From: Paracoccus denitrificans
GTDB lineage: Bacteria > Pseudomonadota > Alphaproteobacteria > Rhodobacterales > Rhodobacteraceae
Length of the DNA: 64,000 bases
Direction of reading: 5' to 3'
NCBI GenBank assembly: GCA_005768755.1
Contig: VAFL01000020.1
Span: 1-64,000 of the forward strand
Shown here piece by piece: positions 24,337 through 33,399 of this stretch (position 1 is its first letter; each line of letters opens with the position of its first letter). A program made the translations under genes and the position numbers. The notes beneath the pieces are model-generated. The model was not told the origin of the DNA. It did no database searches and worked only from the letters and a program-made list of their open reading frames with translations.

Positions 24337-25884
24337 TCAGCGCGCCGGGCCGCCGTAGACGATGCCGTTCGGGCGATCGCCAACCGGCACTGTCTTGACC
24401 ACTTCCTGGCTCCCCACGTCGATGATCGACACGGTATCGTCGGCGATGTTGGTCACGAACACATAGACCCCGTCCGCCGATGCCGATACTCCATGGGCGC
24501 CGCGGCCGGTGGTGATGGTCTTCACCACCTGACCGATTGCGGTGTCGATCACGGATACGGTGTCGTTCGGCTCGGCCTCGGTGCCCTGATTGGCGACATA
24601 GACGAATTTCCCATCCTGCGTCGCGATGAGCTGGATCGGGTTCGGCCCGACGTCGATCCTGTTCGTCACCTCGCGGGTTGAAGTGTCGATCACGGCGACG
24701 CGGTTCTCGTCGCGCAGCGAGACATAGACCTGATCGCCCGAGGGCGTGAACCCGACCTGAACCGGCGCGGTCCCGATCGGAATGCGCGCGACCTCGGACA
24801 GCGCCTGGGTGTCGATGACGGACACGGACCCGTCCTCGACATTGGCCACGTAAAGCTGGGTCTCATCCGGGCTGAGCCGTAGGCCGTGCGGATAGTCCCC
24901 CGTCGCGATACGCCCGATGACTTCGGCCCGTGCGAGATCGACGACCGCGATCTCGTCTCCGCCGGCCAAGGAGACATAGGCGCGCCCCTGCCGGTCAGCG
25001 ACCACATGGGCCGGGTGCGAGCCTACCGCGACGGTCGCCTTGGGCGCCGAGAGGTTCTGCGGATCGAGAATGACCAACAGACCCTCGGCCGCACCGTCCC
25101 CGCCGTGCCCATGCCCGTCCGACCCGTGATCCCCTTCGACGGCAGGATCGCCAACGGCCAACAGCAGCTTGCCGTCAGGCGTCAGGTCGACGTTGTGGGG
25201 CGCGATCGGGATCAAAACCGTGTCGACCGCTCCGGTGGCGAGATTGATGGCGCTGATGGAATTGCCGCCTTCATTGGCGGACCAGACAGTCCCGCCGGTC
25301 TGACCAAAGGGCGCAGGTGCCTCGCCGGCCTTCGCCTCCAGCCATGCCTGCATTTCGGCGATCTCGCCTTCCTGCACCGCGATGATCTGCTCCGCCCACT
25401 CCCTTGTCTTCGGGTCGTCGCCATACTGCAGGACGATCCGGGCCATATCGATCGCGCCCTGATGATGCGGGATCATGCCCCGGACGAAGGCGACATCCGG
25501 ATCGTCGGCCATGACGCCGTCCATCATCGGTCCGTGCATTTCATTCATCGATTCGACGTAGGCCCGGGTGAAATCCGGAAGGCTTTCGTTAACCGGGGCC
25601 GCCCCGGCGTTCGGCGCGCCCATCATCCCCTGCATCATCCCACCCTGCATCATCTGGCGCATCGCGCCCATGCATTCCGGGGTCATGGCCTGGCACTGCT
25701 CGGGCATCATCCCTTGCATGCCGGGCATCTGGCCTGAAGGCGGCGTTGGCGCGGGCGCCTGCTCCGCCTGTGCGGGCGGGGTTCCCGGGTGATGGGTGTC
25801 ATGTCCGGCCTGCGCGAGAGCAGCGCCTGGCAGGCCTGCCAGCAGGCTGACAGTAAGGGCGATTACGATTGCTGTTCGGTTCAT
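24337..25884 (-). CDS. Exported DUF305 / YVTN beta-propeller fusion
   Basis: 515 residues. Signal peptide MNRTAIVIALTVSLLAGLPG..., then a His/Pro linker (GHDTHHPGTPP), a Met-rich segment around residues 50-95 (MPGMQGMMPEQCQ, MRQMMQGGMMQGMMG), a DUF305 domain (GMIPHHQGAIDMARIVLQYG) and, from about residue 195, a beta-propeller of repeated units of the type VSVIDTQALSEVARIPIGTAP and VAVIDTSTREVTNRIDVGPN, with an inserted His/Gly loop (DHGSDGHGHGGDG). Both halves are usually separate proteins. The Met-rich and DUF305 parts suit Cu(I); the propeller may scaffold or act like nitrous-oxide-reductase-type propellers, but no catalytic site is evident. It ends the minus-strand copper group. Confidence 0.85.
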   Translation of the reverse strand: MNRTAIVIALTVSLLAGLPGAALAQAGHDTHHPGTPPAQAEQAPAPTPPSGQMPGMQGMMPEQCQAMTPECMGAMRQMMQGGMMQGMMGAPNAGAAPVNESLPDFTRAYVESMNEMHGPMMDGVMADDPDVAFVRGMIPHHQGAIDMARIVLQYGDDPKTREWAEQIIAVQEGEIAEMQAWLEAKAGEAPAPFGQTGGTVWSANEGGNSISAINLATGAVDTVLIPIAPHNVDLTPDGKLLLAVGDPAVEGDHGSDGHGHGGDGAAEGLLVILDPQNLSAPKATVAVGSHPAHVVADRQGRAYVSLAGGDEIAVVDLARAEVIGRIATGDYPHGLRLSPDETQLYVANVEDGSVSVIDTQALSEVARIPIGTAPVQVGFTPSGDQVYVSLRDENRVAVIDTSTREVTNRIDVGPNPIQLIATQDGKFVYVANQGTEAEPNDTVSVIDTAIGQVVKTITTGRGAHGVSASADGVYVFVTNIADDTVSIIDVGSQEVVKTVPVGDRPNGIVYGGPAR

Positions 25885-26015
25885 TGGATTTCATCCTCTG
25901 GTTCCGGAGCACCGGCCCGGATTTGCGGGCGCGGCTCTCCATCCTGTTCGTTTGTCTTTCGGGTTTGCGCGGAGCGGCCGGAGACGTCTCTCGTCCTCGC
26001 GGCGATCCCTGCGCA

Positions 26016-26426
26016 TCACGCAGCGATGAGACGTGGCGGCTTCAGGATGCCTTCGGGTGATCGGTCGTGCGGATCAGTGCGCACAACCGTGAAAACCTCA
26101 CCGTTCACGGACGGGCCGAACGTCGGCGGCGCGACGAGAACCGCGGCGGCCAGACAGATCTGGCAGCAGTCCGCCGGACCCTGGCCACTGTCCTCGTTCA
26201 GGCAGCCTGCCGATTGATCTGCGCCATGCTCGTCCGGCAGGTGAGGCTGGGCGCAGTGGCTTGCCGTGGCGGCGACCTGCTGCTGGTGGATGGCGTGTCC
26301 GGCGGGGCCGGCATGTACCGGGACCTGCAGAACCAGGGCGCCGATGGCAAGCAGCAGGATGCAAACCGCAAACTGGCGCAATCGACCGCATCTCACCCGG
26401 AAGGCAGCTCGCACCCGCCCGGTCAT
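26016..26426 (-). CDS. Small Cys/His-rich membrane-anchored protein (DUF2946-like)
   Basis: 136 residues. Arg-rich N-terminus, then a hydrophobic segment (FAVCILLLAIGALVLQVPV) that can be a signal or anchor, and a periplasmic part with many metal ligands: HAIHQQQ, SHCAQPHLPDEHG, and CCQICLAAAVLV. The length, anchor and Cys-pair near the end recall DUF2946 proteins of metal islands; identity is not certain. It lies between the propeller fusion and DUF411, all on the minus strand. Confidence 0.6.
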   Translation of the reverse strand: MTGRVRAAFRVRCGRLRQFAVCILLLAIGALVLQVPVHAGPAGHAIHQQQVAATASHCAQPHLPDEHGADQSAGCLNEDSGQGPADCCQICLAAAVLVAPPTFGPSVNGEVFTVVRTDPHDRSPEGILKPPRLIAA

Positions 26427-26590
26427 GCGCCACTTTCCTTCCCGGCGGCACGCCGGGCCAGTGCGATGTCGCGTTCACGTCTCCCGCCACCCGACGCCGC
26501 GAGACCGCCCCGCTGACGGAGGCAAGCCGCCTCGGCCAGGTGCTGTTTCGGATCATTCGCAAGTCGGGCGATCATGTCGGCAGCCCCGTG

Positions 26591-27076
26591 TCAGATTTCC
26601 CGTGGACCGAGAAAGCGCCCGAAGCTCCGGACGGTCGGGCCGAACAGGAACGCTTCATAGGGCTCGGGATCGACGCCCGGAAAATCCATGCCGGGCGAGC
26701 CGGCCGGCATGCCGGGAACGGCCAGCCCCGTCGCGTCAGGCCGCTCGGCCAGAAGGCGGCGGATGGCTGCGGCAGGCACATGGCCCTCGACCACGTAGCC
26801 GCCCACCTCGGCGGTGTGGCAGGAGGCCAGTTCGGCCGGGACGCCGAGCCGCTGCTTGAGGCTGTCCATATCGGAGGATTCTACCACCTTCACCGGGAAG
26901 CCTGCGGCCTCGATATGCGCGACCCAGCCATCGCAGCAGCCGCAGGATGGATCCTTGCTGACGCTCACCAGCGGCAGCGCTTCGGCATGTCCCCGCCTTG
27001 GCATGGACATCAGCAGGGGCAGCGCGCCGGCAGCGGCCAGAACGGTGCGCCGGCTGATGGGGTGATCGTTTCTCAT
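26591..27076 (-). CDS. DUF411 metal-binding protein
   Basis: 161 residues from ATG 27076 (an ATG at 27094 is also possible; the later start has the better AGGTTTG spacing). Twin-arginine-like leader (ISRRTVLAAAGALPLL) for export, then the DUF411 domain: VSKDPSCGCCDGWVAHIEAAGF with the conserved CGCC, ELASCHTAEVGGYVVEGHVP, and PGMPAGSPGMD. DUF411 proteins are regular members of copper and silver islands and are presumed periplasmic metal binders. It sits just downstream of the broken second copA. Confidence 0.85.
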   Translation of the reverse strand: MRNDHPISRRTVLAAAGALPLLMSMPRRGHAEALPLVSVSKDPSCGCCDGWVAHIEAAGFPVKVVESSDMDSLKQRLGVPAELASCHTAEVGGYVVEGHVPAAAIRRLLAERPDATGLAVPGMPAGSPGMDFPGVDPEPYEAFLFGPTVRSFGRFLGPREI

Positions 27077-27196
27077 CGTCAAACCTCGTTTCATGGATTC
27101 ATTATCTCGCCGTCACGGTCCGGGCGCGACGCACGAAGGGGTGAGCAGGTGCTTGCATGCTGCGGCATGGTGCCGGCAGAGGCGCGCCAGCGGGCA

Positions 27197-29540
27197 TCAC
27201 AGCTTCACCCTCCGCAGCCGAGCGGCATTGGTGATCACGCTGACCGAGGACAGCGCCATGGCGGCCGCCGCGATGATCGGCGACAGCAGGATGCCGAAGA
27301 ACGGATACAGCACCCCGGCCGCGACCGGCACGCCCAGAGCGTTGTAGATGAAGGCGAAGAACAGGTTCTGGCGGATATTGCCCATGACCGCTTCCGACAG
27401 CTTGCGGGCGCGGACGATGCCGGTCAGATCGCCCTTGAGCAATGTGACGCCCGCGCTTTCCATCGCCACATCGGTGCCGGTGCCCATGGCGATGCCAACG
27501 TCCGCAGCGGCCAGCGCCGGGGCGTCGTTGACGCCGTCGCCGGCCATCGCCACCACCTCGCCCGCCGCCTTGTGCCGCTGCACGACCGCGCTCTTCTGGT
27601 CGGGCAGCACCTCCGCCTCGACCTCGTCGATGCCGAGCTGGCGCGCGACGGCCTTCGCCGTGGTCCAGTTGTCGCCGGTGAGCATCACCACGCGGATGCC
27701 CTGCTCCTTGAGCGCGGCGAGCGCCTCGGGCGTCGATGGCTTGACCGGATCGGCGATGGCAAAGATGGCCGCAACCTGCCCGTCCACCCCCATGAAGATC
27801 GCGGTTGCGCCGTCCTCGCGCAGCCGGTCGGCCTCATCGGCCAGCGGCGCGACATCGACGCCCTGCTCGGCGAGGAACTTGGCATTGCCAAGGGGAATGC
27901 GCTTGCCCTCGACCACTCCGAGCGCGCCCTTGCCGGTGGGTGAGTCGAAATCCGCGACCGGTGCGAGTTCAAGGCCGCGCTCCTCGGCCGCCCGCACGAT
28001 GGCCAGCGCCAACGGATGCTCGCTGGCGCGTTCGACACTGGCGGCAAGGCGCAAGGCTTCTTCCTCGGTAAAGCCAGCAGCCGGAACGATGGCGGTGACG
28101 GCGGGCCGGCCCTCGGTCAGGGTGCCGGTCTTGTCGACGATGATGGTGTCGACCTTCTCCATATGCTCCAGCGCCTCGGCGTTCTTGATCAGCACGCCCG
28201 CCTGCGCGCCGCGCCCGACGCCGACCATGATCGACATCGGCGTCGCCAGCCCCAGCGCACAGGGGCAGGCGATGATCAGAACCGAGACCGCCGCGATGAG
28301 ACCGAACGAGAAGCGCGGCTCGGGACCCCAGATCGACCAGGCGATGAAGGCGAGCACCGCGACCACGATCACCGCCGGGACGAACCAGCCGGAGACCTGA
28401 TCGGCCAGCCGCTGGATCGGCGCGCGGCTCCGCTGCGCCTCGGCGACAAGCTGGACGATCTGCGACAGCATGGTGTCGCGGCCGACCTTCTTCGCCTCGA
28501 TCACCAGCGCGCCGGACTGGTTCATGGTGCCGCCGATGGCGGTGGCGACCCTCGAGCACCTCGCCATCGACCGGAACCTTCTCGCCGGGCCGCACCCGCA
28601 GGCGGTCGCCGACATGAACGGTGTCGAGCTGAACCTCCTCCTCGGTGCCGTCGTCGCGGATGATCCGGGCGGTCTTGGGGGCAAGGTCGAGCAGCGCGCG
28701 GATCGCGCCGCTGGTGCTCTCTCTCGCGCGCAACTCCAGCACCTGCCCGAGCAGCACGAGCACGGTAATGACCGCCGCCGCCTCGAAATAGACCGCGACC
28801 GAGCCGTCGGGCTGGCGGAACTGGTCAGGAAAAATGCCCGGCGCCAGCGTCGCCACGACGCTGTAGATCCAGGCCGTGCCGGTGCCCATGGCGATCAGGG
28901 TGAACATGTTGAGGCTGCGGTTGACCAGCGACTGCCAGCCGCGCTGGAAGAATGGCCAGCCCGCCCAGAGAACGACTGGCGTGGCGAGGAGCAGTTGCAG
29001 CCAGTTCGAGGCCTGCTGACCGATGGCGTGGGTCAGCCCGAAAAGATGCCCGCCCATCTCGAGGACGAACACCGGGATCGTCAGAGCAAGGCCGATCCAG
29101 AACCGGCGCGTCATGTCGATCAGTTCTACATTCGGCTCTGCCTCTAGGCTGACCAGAACCGGCTCCAGCCCCATGCCGCAGATCGGGCATGATCCGGGCC
29201 CGACCTGCCGGATCTCCGGGTGCATCGGGCAGGTGTAGATCGTCCCTTCGGGAACCGGCTCTGCCTTGGCCGCCGCGGCGGCCGGATCGAGATAGCGTTC
29301 CGGCTCGGCCAAGAACTTCGCCCGGCACCCGGCCGAGCAGAAGTAATATGGCCGACCGGCATGCTCGGCCTTGTGCTGGGTCGTGTGGGGATCGACCATC
29401 ATTCCGCAGACCGGGTCCTTGACCTTGTGCGTGTCGTCCTGCGCGGCGGCTGCGTGGTCATGCGCGTGATCATGCACATGTCCGTGGGCCGAATGGGCGT
29501 GAGTCTGGTTCTGGTGATCGTGTTCCGTCTTGCTGGTCAT
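27197..29540 (-). pseudogene. Second copper P-type ATPase, broken by an internal deletion
   Basis: Start ATG 29540 with AGGAGG. Domains in order: His-rich N-terminus (HDHQNQTHAHSAHGHVHDHA), YHS domain (KDPVCGMMVDP ... YYFCSAGC), a heavy-metal-binding P-type insert (YTCPMHPEIRQVGPGSCPICGMG), membrane helices, actuator up to VPVDGEVLEG. At about 28540-28555 the frame changes and the sequence resumes as IGGTMNQSGALVIEA; the roughly 23 residues expected between, including the essential TGES motif, are missing. After that CPC, DKTGT and GDGVNDAP are intact to the stop. Loss of TGES plus frameshift should abolish transport. Its upstream half could still give a truncated protein with intact metal-binding domains. 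Confidence 0.85.
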
Positions 29541-29589
29541 GTTCACGCCTCCTCGGCGTTTCCTGAGCTTGCGTTTCGTCTGTTCTGCG

Positions 29590-29612
29590 CCTTCCAATCG
29601 CTGGAAGGTCAA
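29590..29612 (-). promoter_or_regulatory. CueR-type box upstream of the second copA
   Basis: Perfect dyad CCTTCCA-GCGAT-TGGAAGG (plus 29590-29608) next to TTGACC on the minus strand (29612-29607). It matches the copA/copZ boxes but the expected -10 is poor (CAGAAC). Confidence 0.6.
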
Positions 29613-29641
29613 GAGGTGATTGGATTCCGGAGTTCCTGCCG

Positions 29642-30613
29642 TCAGTGACTACCGTGGACCTTTCCGACGCTGGCCCGTCCTGACCCGGCATGTGACCGCG
29701 TGATGTCGATGTCGGCCGCGGTCTCCTCACCATCGAGACAGTATTCCTCGATCTGCAACGTCGAGAAGTAGATGTTGAACTGCTGGCGCAGAAGATTGTT
29801 CGCCTGCCGCAGCACCCGCTCGCCGTCCTGCCAGTTCCGAACGCAGATATGGCTCGAGAAGACATTGCGCCCGGATGTCAGGCTCCAGGCATGGACGTGA
29901 TGCACGTCCGTCACCCCCTCCAATTGCCGGATGGCCTCGATGGCGGCTTCCAGGTCGAGGTCTTCCGGCGTGCCTTGCAGCAGGATGTGCAATGCCTCGC
30001 GCAGAATGCCCCAGGAGGCCCAGAGCAGCACCAGTCCGAAGGCCATGCCAAGCAGAGGATCGATGGCCATAAAGCCCGTGAACCGGATCACCAGCGCAGA
30101 GATGATGATCAGGAAGCTGCCGACGAAGGTCTGCAGGATGTGCCAGTAGGCGCCGCGCATGTTCAGGTTGCCCTTCTGGCGCTCGTACAGCAGCCAGAGC
30201 GCGACAAGCTCGGTGGCGATCCCGCCCGCAGCGGCAAACAGCATCGGCGTCGTGGCCAGCTCGATCGGCTCCATGAGGCGCATCGCGCCCATCCACAGCA
30301 CCAAAAGCGCCATCGCGACGAGAAACAGGCCGTTGAAAAGGGCGCCGAGGATCTCGGCCCGGACATAACCGAAGGTGCGCGCGGGGCTGGATTTCCGCTC
30401 GGTCAAGCGTAGCGCGACCAGCGCGATGAGCACGCCGCCCACGGCCGAGAAGGTGTGAAAGGCATCGGAGATGACGGCGACCGAGCCCGTCCAGATGCCG
30501 ATTCCCAGCTCGATGACAAAGTAAAGGCCGGTGAGCCAGCCCGAGATGACAAGCGCCTTGCGATCGCCGCCCACGGGCATGTGACCGGCATGGCCGCCGT
30601 GAGACATCGACAT
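29642..30613 (-). CDS. Cation diffusion facilitator-family protein with altered metal site
   Basis: 323 residues, His-rich N-terminus (SMSHGGHAGHMPVGG), six hydrophobic segments and a C-terminal cytoplasmic domain (LEGVTDVHHVHAWSLTSGRNVFSSHI) as in CDF antiporters. The core TM2 metal site, normally HxxxD, reads H53-TFS-A57 (SDAFHTFSAVGG), and the TM5 site reads H158-ILQ-T162: the second Asp of each pair is replaced. Asp50 is retained. It may handle a different ion or have lost Zn2+/H+ antiport. The gene lies between the multicopper oxidase and the second copA. Confidence 0.8.
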   Translation of the reverse strand: MSMSHGGHAGHMPVGGDRKALVISGWLTGLYFVIELGIGIWTGSVAVISDAFHTFSAVGGVLIALVALRLTERKSSPARTFGYVRAEILGALFNGLFLVAMALLVLWMGAMRLMEPIELATTPMLFAAAGGIATELVALWLLYERQKGNLNMRGAYWHILQTFVGSFLIIISALVIRFTGFMAIDPLLGMAFGLVLLWASWGILREALHILLQGTPEDLDLEAAIEAIRQLEGVTDVHHVHAWSLTSGRNVFSSHICVRNWQDGERVLRQANNLLRQQFNIYFSTLQIEEYCLDGEETAADIDITRSHAGSGRASVGKVHGSH

Positions 30614-30670
30614 GAGTCCGCCTCCTTGTTGCTGAGGGAGAACGCCGGGATCCGGCGTTCTAGGTTTGGC

Positions 30671-32179
30671 CTATGCGCTGACCGCGAATTCGGTCATCAT
30701 GCCGGTTTCGAGATGCGGCATGTGGTGGCAATGCAACATCCAGCGCGCCGCCTCACCGGCGTCGAGCGCCACATCGACCATCGACATCGGCGGCACATAG
30801 ACCGTGTCGCGCAACGCGCCCGCGACCGCACGTCCGTTCAGCCTGACGACCTGGAAGACATGCCCGTGCAGATGCATCGGGTGACCCATCATCGACATGT
30901 TGTGAAAGGACAGCACTACCCGCTCACCACTGCGCGCGGCTATCGGGCGATGCTGTCCCCAGACGGCTCCGTCGATCGTCCAGACATAGGGCTGCATCGA
31001 GCCGCCCAGCATCACCATATGGCTGCGGTCCACCGGCCGATCCGGCAGCGCCTCCGCCGCGAGCAGACGCGACTCCTGCGCCAGATCGGTGTCGAAGGCG
31101 GGGGCTTCCGATTCAGCCACGGCATCGATGCGCCGGATTTCGGCACCCTGCGTGGCAAGGATCAGGCCGGTGCGCTCACGCGCGCCTTCCCGCAGCGCGA
31201 GGATCGGCCAAGCGCCGCCCTCGTTCGGCAGGTCGATCTCCAGATCGAGCCGCTGGCCCATGGCCAGGCCGAAGCGCGTGCCAGAAACCGGCTGAACCGC
31301 ATGTCCGTCCACCGCAACAAGCCGCGCCTGCGCCTCGCCGGTCTCGATCCAGAACACTGTCGCCGCGGCGGCGTTGATCACACGCAGGCGGACGCGCCCG
31401 CCGCGCTCGATCTGCACCACCTCGGGGTCCGACAGCGTGCGGTCATTGGCAAGATAGGCGTCCCAGTCGTAGTCATTGAGGTCCATCGCCATGGCGTCCA
31501 TGGCACCCATCCCCATCATGCCGCCCATGGCGCCGTGATCCATGCCTTCCATCGGCATGTTCCCCATGGCGCCATGATCCATACCCGCCATGCCGCCCAT
31601 GCCCGCGCCGTGGCCGCCTCCATGGCCGTCTGCCGTCCCATGGCCGTCGAGGATCTCGGCCATCACTTCCTCGGGCGCCTTGAACGAGAAGTCATGCAGG
31701 AAAAGCACTACTTCCTGACGGTCGGCGCTGATATCCTCGGCGCTGCGCACGATCAGCGGTGCTGCCAGAAGGCGCATTTCGTGCAGCGGCACATGCGCGT
31801 GCATCCAGTAGGTGCCGGGCAGCGGCGCGAAGTCATAGGCGCGTGTCTCGCCGGGGGCGAGCATCGGCAAAGGCATGTCGGGCACGCCATCCTGCGCGTT
31901 GGGCGGGATCTGGCCGTGCCAGTGGATCAGCGTGTCAACATCGAGATCGTTGCGCAGATCCACCCGGAAGCGCGCGCCGGGGTTGAGTGTCAGGCCCTGT
32001 CCGGTGGGTCCGGAAAGACCCCAGACGGTGGCGGCGCGACCGTCGATGTCCAGCGTCCGGCTAGCGGCGTGCAATGATAGCGGGGCGGCGCCCTGCGCGG
32101 CCGCGATCCGGGGCAGATGCGCATAAGCCAGCACGGCTGCGCCAGCGGCAAGAAAGCTGCGTCGTGAAAGGGTATTCAT
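30671..32179 (-). CDS. Multicopper oxidase with Met/His-rich insert
   Basis: 502 residues from ATG 32179 (GAGGAGAC upstream); an earlier ATG at 32215 is unlikely. Twin-arginine signal (LSRRSFLAAGAAVLAYA). Copper ligands: HWHG at 86-89, HAH at 127-129, then near the C-terminus HPMHLHGHVF and HCHHMPHLETGMM, which supply the type 1 and trinuclear sites. A Met/His/Gly insert of about 45 residues in the middle (GAGMGGMAGMDHGAMGNM and similar repeats) resembles the Met-rich loop of CueO/PcoA. It would oxidise periplasmic Cu(I) to Cu(II). First large gene of the minus-strand copper group. Confidence 0.92.
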   Translation of the reverse strand: MNTLSRRSFLAAGAAVLAYAHLPRIAAAQGAAPLSLHAASRTLDIDGRAATVWGLSGPTGQGLTLNPGARFRVDLRNDLDVDTLIHWHGQIPPNAQDGVPDMPLPMLAPGETRAYDFAPLPGTYWMHAHVPLHEMRLLAAPLIVRSAEDISADRQEVVLFLHDFSFKAPEEVMAEILDGHGTADGHGGGHGAGMGGMAGMDHGAMGNMPMEGMDHGAMGGMMGMGAMDAMAMDLNDYDWDAYLANDRTLSDPEVVQIERGGRVRLRVINAAAATVFWIETGEAQARLVAVDGHAVQPVSGTRFGLAMGQRLDLEIDLPNEGGAWPILALREGARERTGLILATQGAEIRRIDAVAESEAPAFDTDLAQESRLLAAEALPDRPVDRSHMVMLGGSMQPYVWTIDGAVWGQHRPIAARSGERVVLSFHNMSMMGHPMHLHGHVFQVVRLNGRAVAGALRDTVYVPPMSMVDVALDAGEAARWMLHCHHMPHLETGMMTEFAVSA

Positions 32180-32252
32180 GGTCGTCTCCTCGGGACAGCC
32201 TGTCCCGTTCATCAAAACCGACAGAACGCCGCGGGCTCCAGCCCGGACGCAA

Positions 32253-32645
32253 TCAGAGGAGACGGAGCTTGGGAGGTCGTTCGTTCAGCCCAGGTGCCCG
32301 ACTGGCAAGCACTGCACCGGTCGGCAGGTCATGGCTGGCAGGCGCGTAATCGCTGCCAGAGCCTTCGCTCGGCGAGGTCAGGAAGACCGAAAAACCTACG
32401 CAAAGCAACTCACAGGCTTCGGCATCGCCTGAGCCACAGTGCTGGTCGCCATCACAGGGATTTTCGCTGCCGGCCGCAACCTGCATCATCTCGCCGACAT
32501 GCACCGAGTGATCCGGTTCTGCGCTCAAGCGCGCCGCGTGCGCGGACGTCGCCGTCGTCATGACGGCGATCGCGAGGACGGCAAGCATGGTGACGAGGCG
32601 CGCGAACATGCCGGAAAGATAGGCGCTGGTCACGGGAATGTCCAT
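32253..32645 (-). CDS. Small exported Cys/His protein, hypothetical
   Basis: 130 residues from ATG 32645, or 118 from ATG 32609, which gives a textbook signal peptide (MFARLVTMLAVLAIAVMTTATSAHA). The mature part is short, with four close cysteines and histidines: ENPCDGDQHCGSGDAEACELLCVGF. No family is recognised. It is 37 bases upstream of the oxidase frame and co-directional, so it probably opens the operon and may be a periplasmic metal buffer. Confidence 0.6.
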   Translation of the reverse strand: MDIPVTSAYLSGMFARLVTMLAVLAIAVMTTATSAHAARLSAEPDHSVHVGEMMQVAAGSENPCDGDQHCGSGDAEACELLCVGFSVFLTSPSEGSGSDYAPASHDLPTGAVLASRAPGLNERPPKLRLL

Positions 32646-32718
32646 TGCCCCCGGCGTCGCGCCTCTGGCAGTAATTCAATTTCGGCATGTAGCCGATTGA
32701 AATTCTTCACCAGCAGTC

Positions 32719-33189
32719 ATGCAACTCATGCGCAATGAACTCCGTAATATCTTGTGGCTCGGGTTGCTCCTCGGCGGCCTGATCCTGGCGATCCTCGTTG
32801 GGTGGCATCAGGTCCGCACGGTATCCCCCGCCGCGGCATCCGCAGAAGTCATCGAACAGGGCCGGCAGGTCTATGCGGACCAATGTGCGTCCTGCCACGG
32901 TGCGCAGCTCGAGGGGCAGCCGGACTGGAAGACGCCCCTTCCATCCGGACGTCTCCCGGCGCCACCGCACGATGCCGGCGGCCACACGTGGCACCATCCC
33001 GATGACATCCTGTTCCGCATCGTCAGGGAAGGCACGGCCGCCATCGTCGGGGGCGGCTATGAGAGCGACATGCCGGGGTTTGCCGATCTTCTCAGCGACG
33101 CCGAGATCCGGGCTGTCCTCGCCTATATCAAGAGCACCTGGCCAGAGCGCGAGCGGACCTACCAGGAGAATGTGTCGCAACCACACTGA
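32719..33189 (+). CDS. Membrane-anchored c-type cytochrome
   Basis: 156 residues. One N-terminal helix (ILWLGLLLGGLILAILVGW) anchors a single-haem domain with C56-ASC59-H60 and a likely Met axial ligand in YESDMPGFADLL. Monohaem cytochromes of this type accompany copper islands and could pass electrons from the multicopper oxidase, which is divergent across a 73-base gap. A short AT-rich promoter region lies in that gap, including TTCAATTTCGGCATG. Confidence 0.88.
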   Translation: MQLMRNELRNILWLGLLLGGLILAILVGWHQVRTVSPAAASAEVIEQGRQVYADQCASCHGAQLEGQPDWKTPLPSGRLPAPPHDAGGHTWHHPDDILFRIVREGTAAIVGGGYESDMPGFADLLSDAEIRAVLAYIKSTWPERERTYQENVSQPH

Positions 33190-33297
33190 TGGCACCTTCG
33201 GGATGGAGCTGCCCGTGCGACCGGCAGTGCAATTTCCCGAGGCCCACCGGTCACAGTTGAGGCCGCCGAACAGAAGCGGCATATTTGGATCGACCTG

Positions 33298-33399
33298 ATG
33301 GCGAAACCTTTGGGAGGGATGTTCGTGGGATTATTCATGGCTTACTTGGCATTTGAAGCGCGCTCGATCTTGGCGCCGCCTCGGGTTTTCCCTCGATGA
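33298..33399 (+). CDS. 33-residue membrane microprotein coupled to the ATP-grasp gene
   Basis: MAKPLGGMFVGLFMAYLAFE then ARSILAPPRVFPR; one hydrophobic segment flanked by basic residues. Its stop overlaps the start of the ATP-grasp gene (ATGA at 33396-33399), the strongest argument that it is translated. The frame is open upstream (VTVEAAEQKRHIWIDL) without a standard start; an ATG at 33203 in another frame (MELPVRPAVQFPEA) would join it after a one-base shift, so an originally longer protein is possible. Confidence 0.4.
   Translation: MAKPLGGMFVGLFMAYLAFEARSILAPPRVFPR

Noticed and set aside
30455..32077. 540-codon plus-strand frame over the multicopper oxidase
   Set aside because: Shadow of the oxidase, whose copper motifs are unmistakable.
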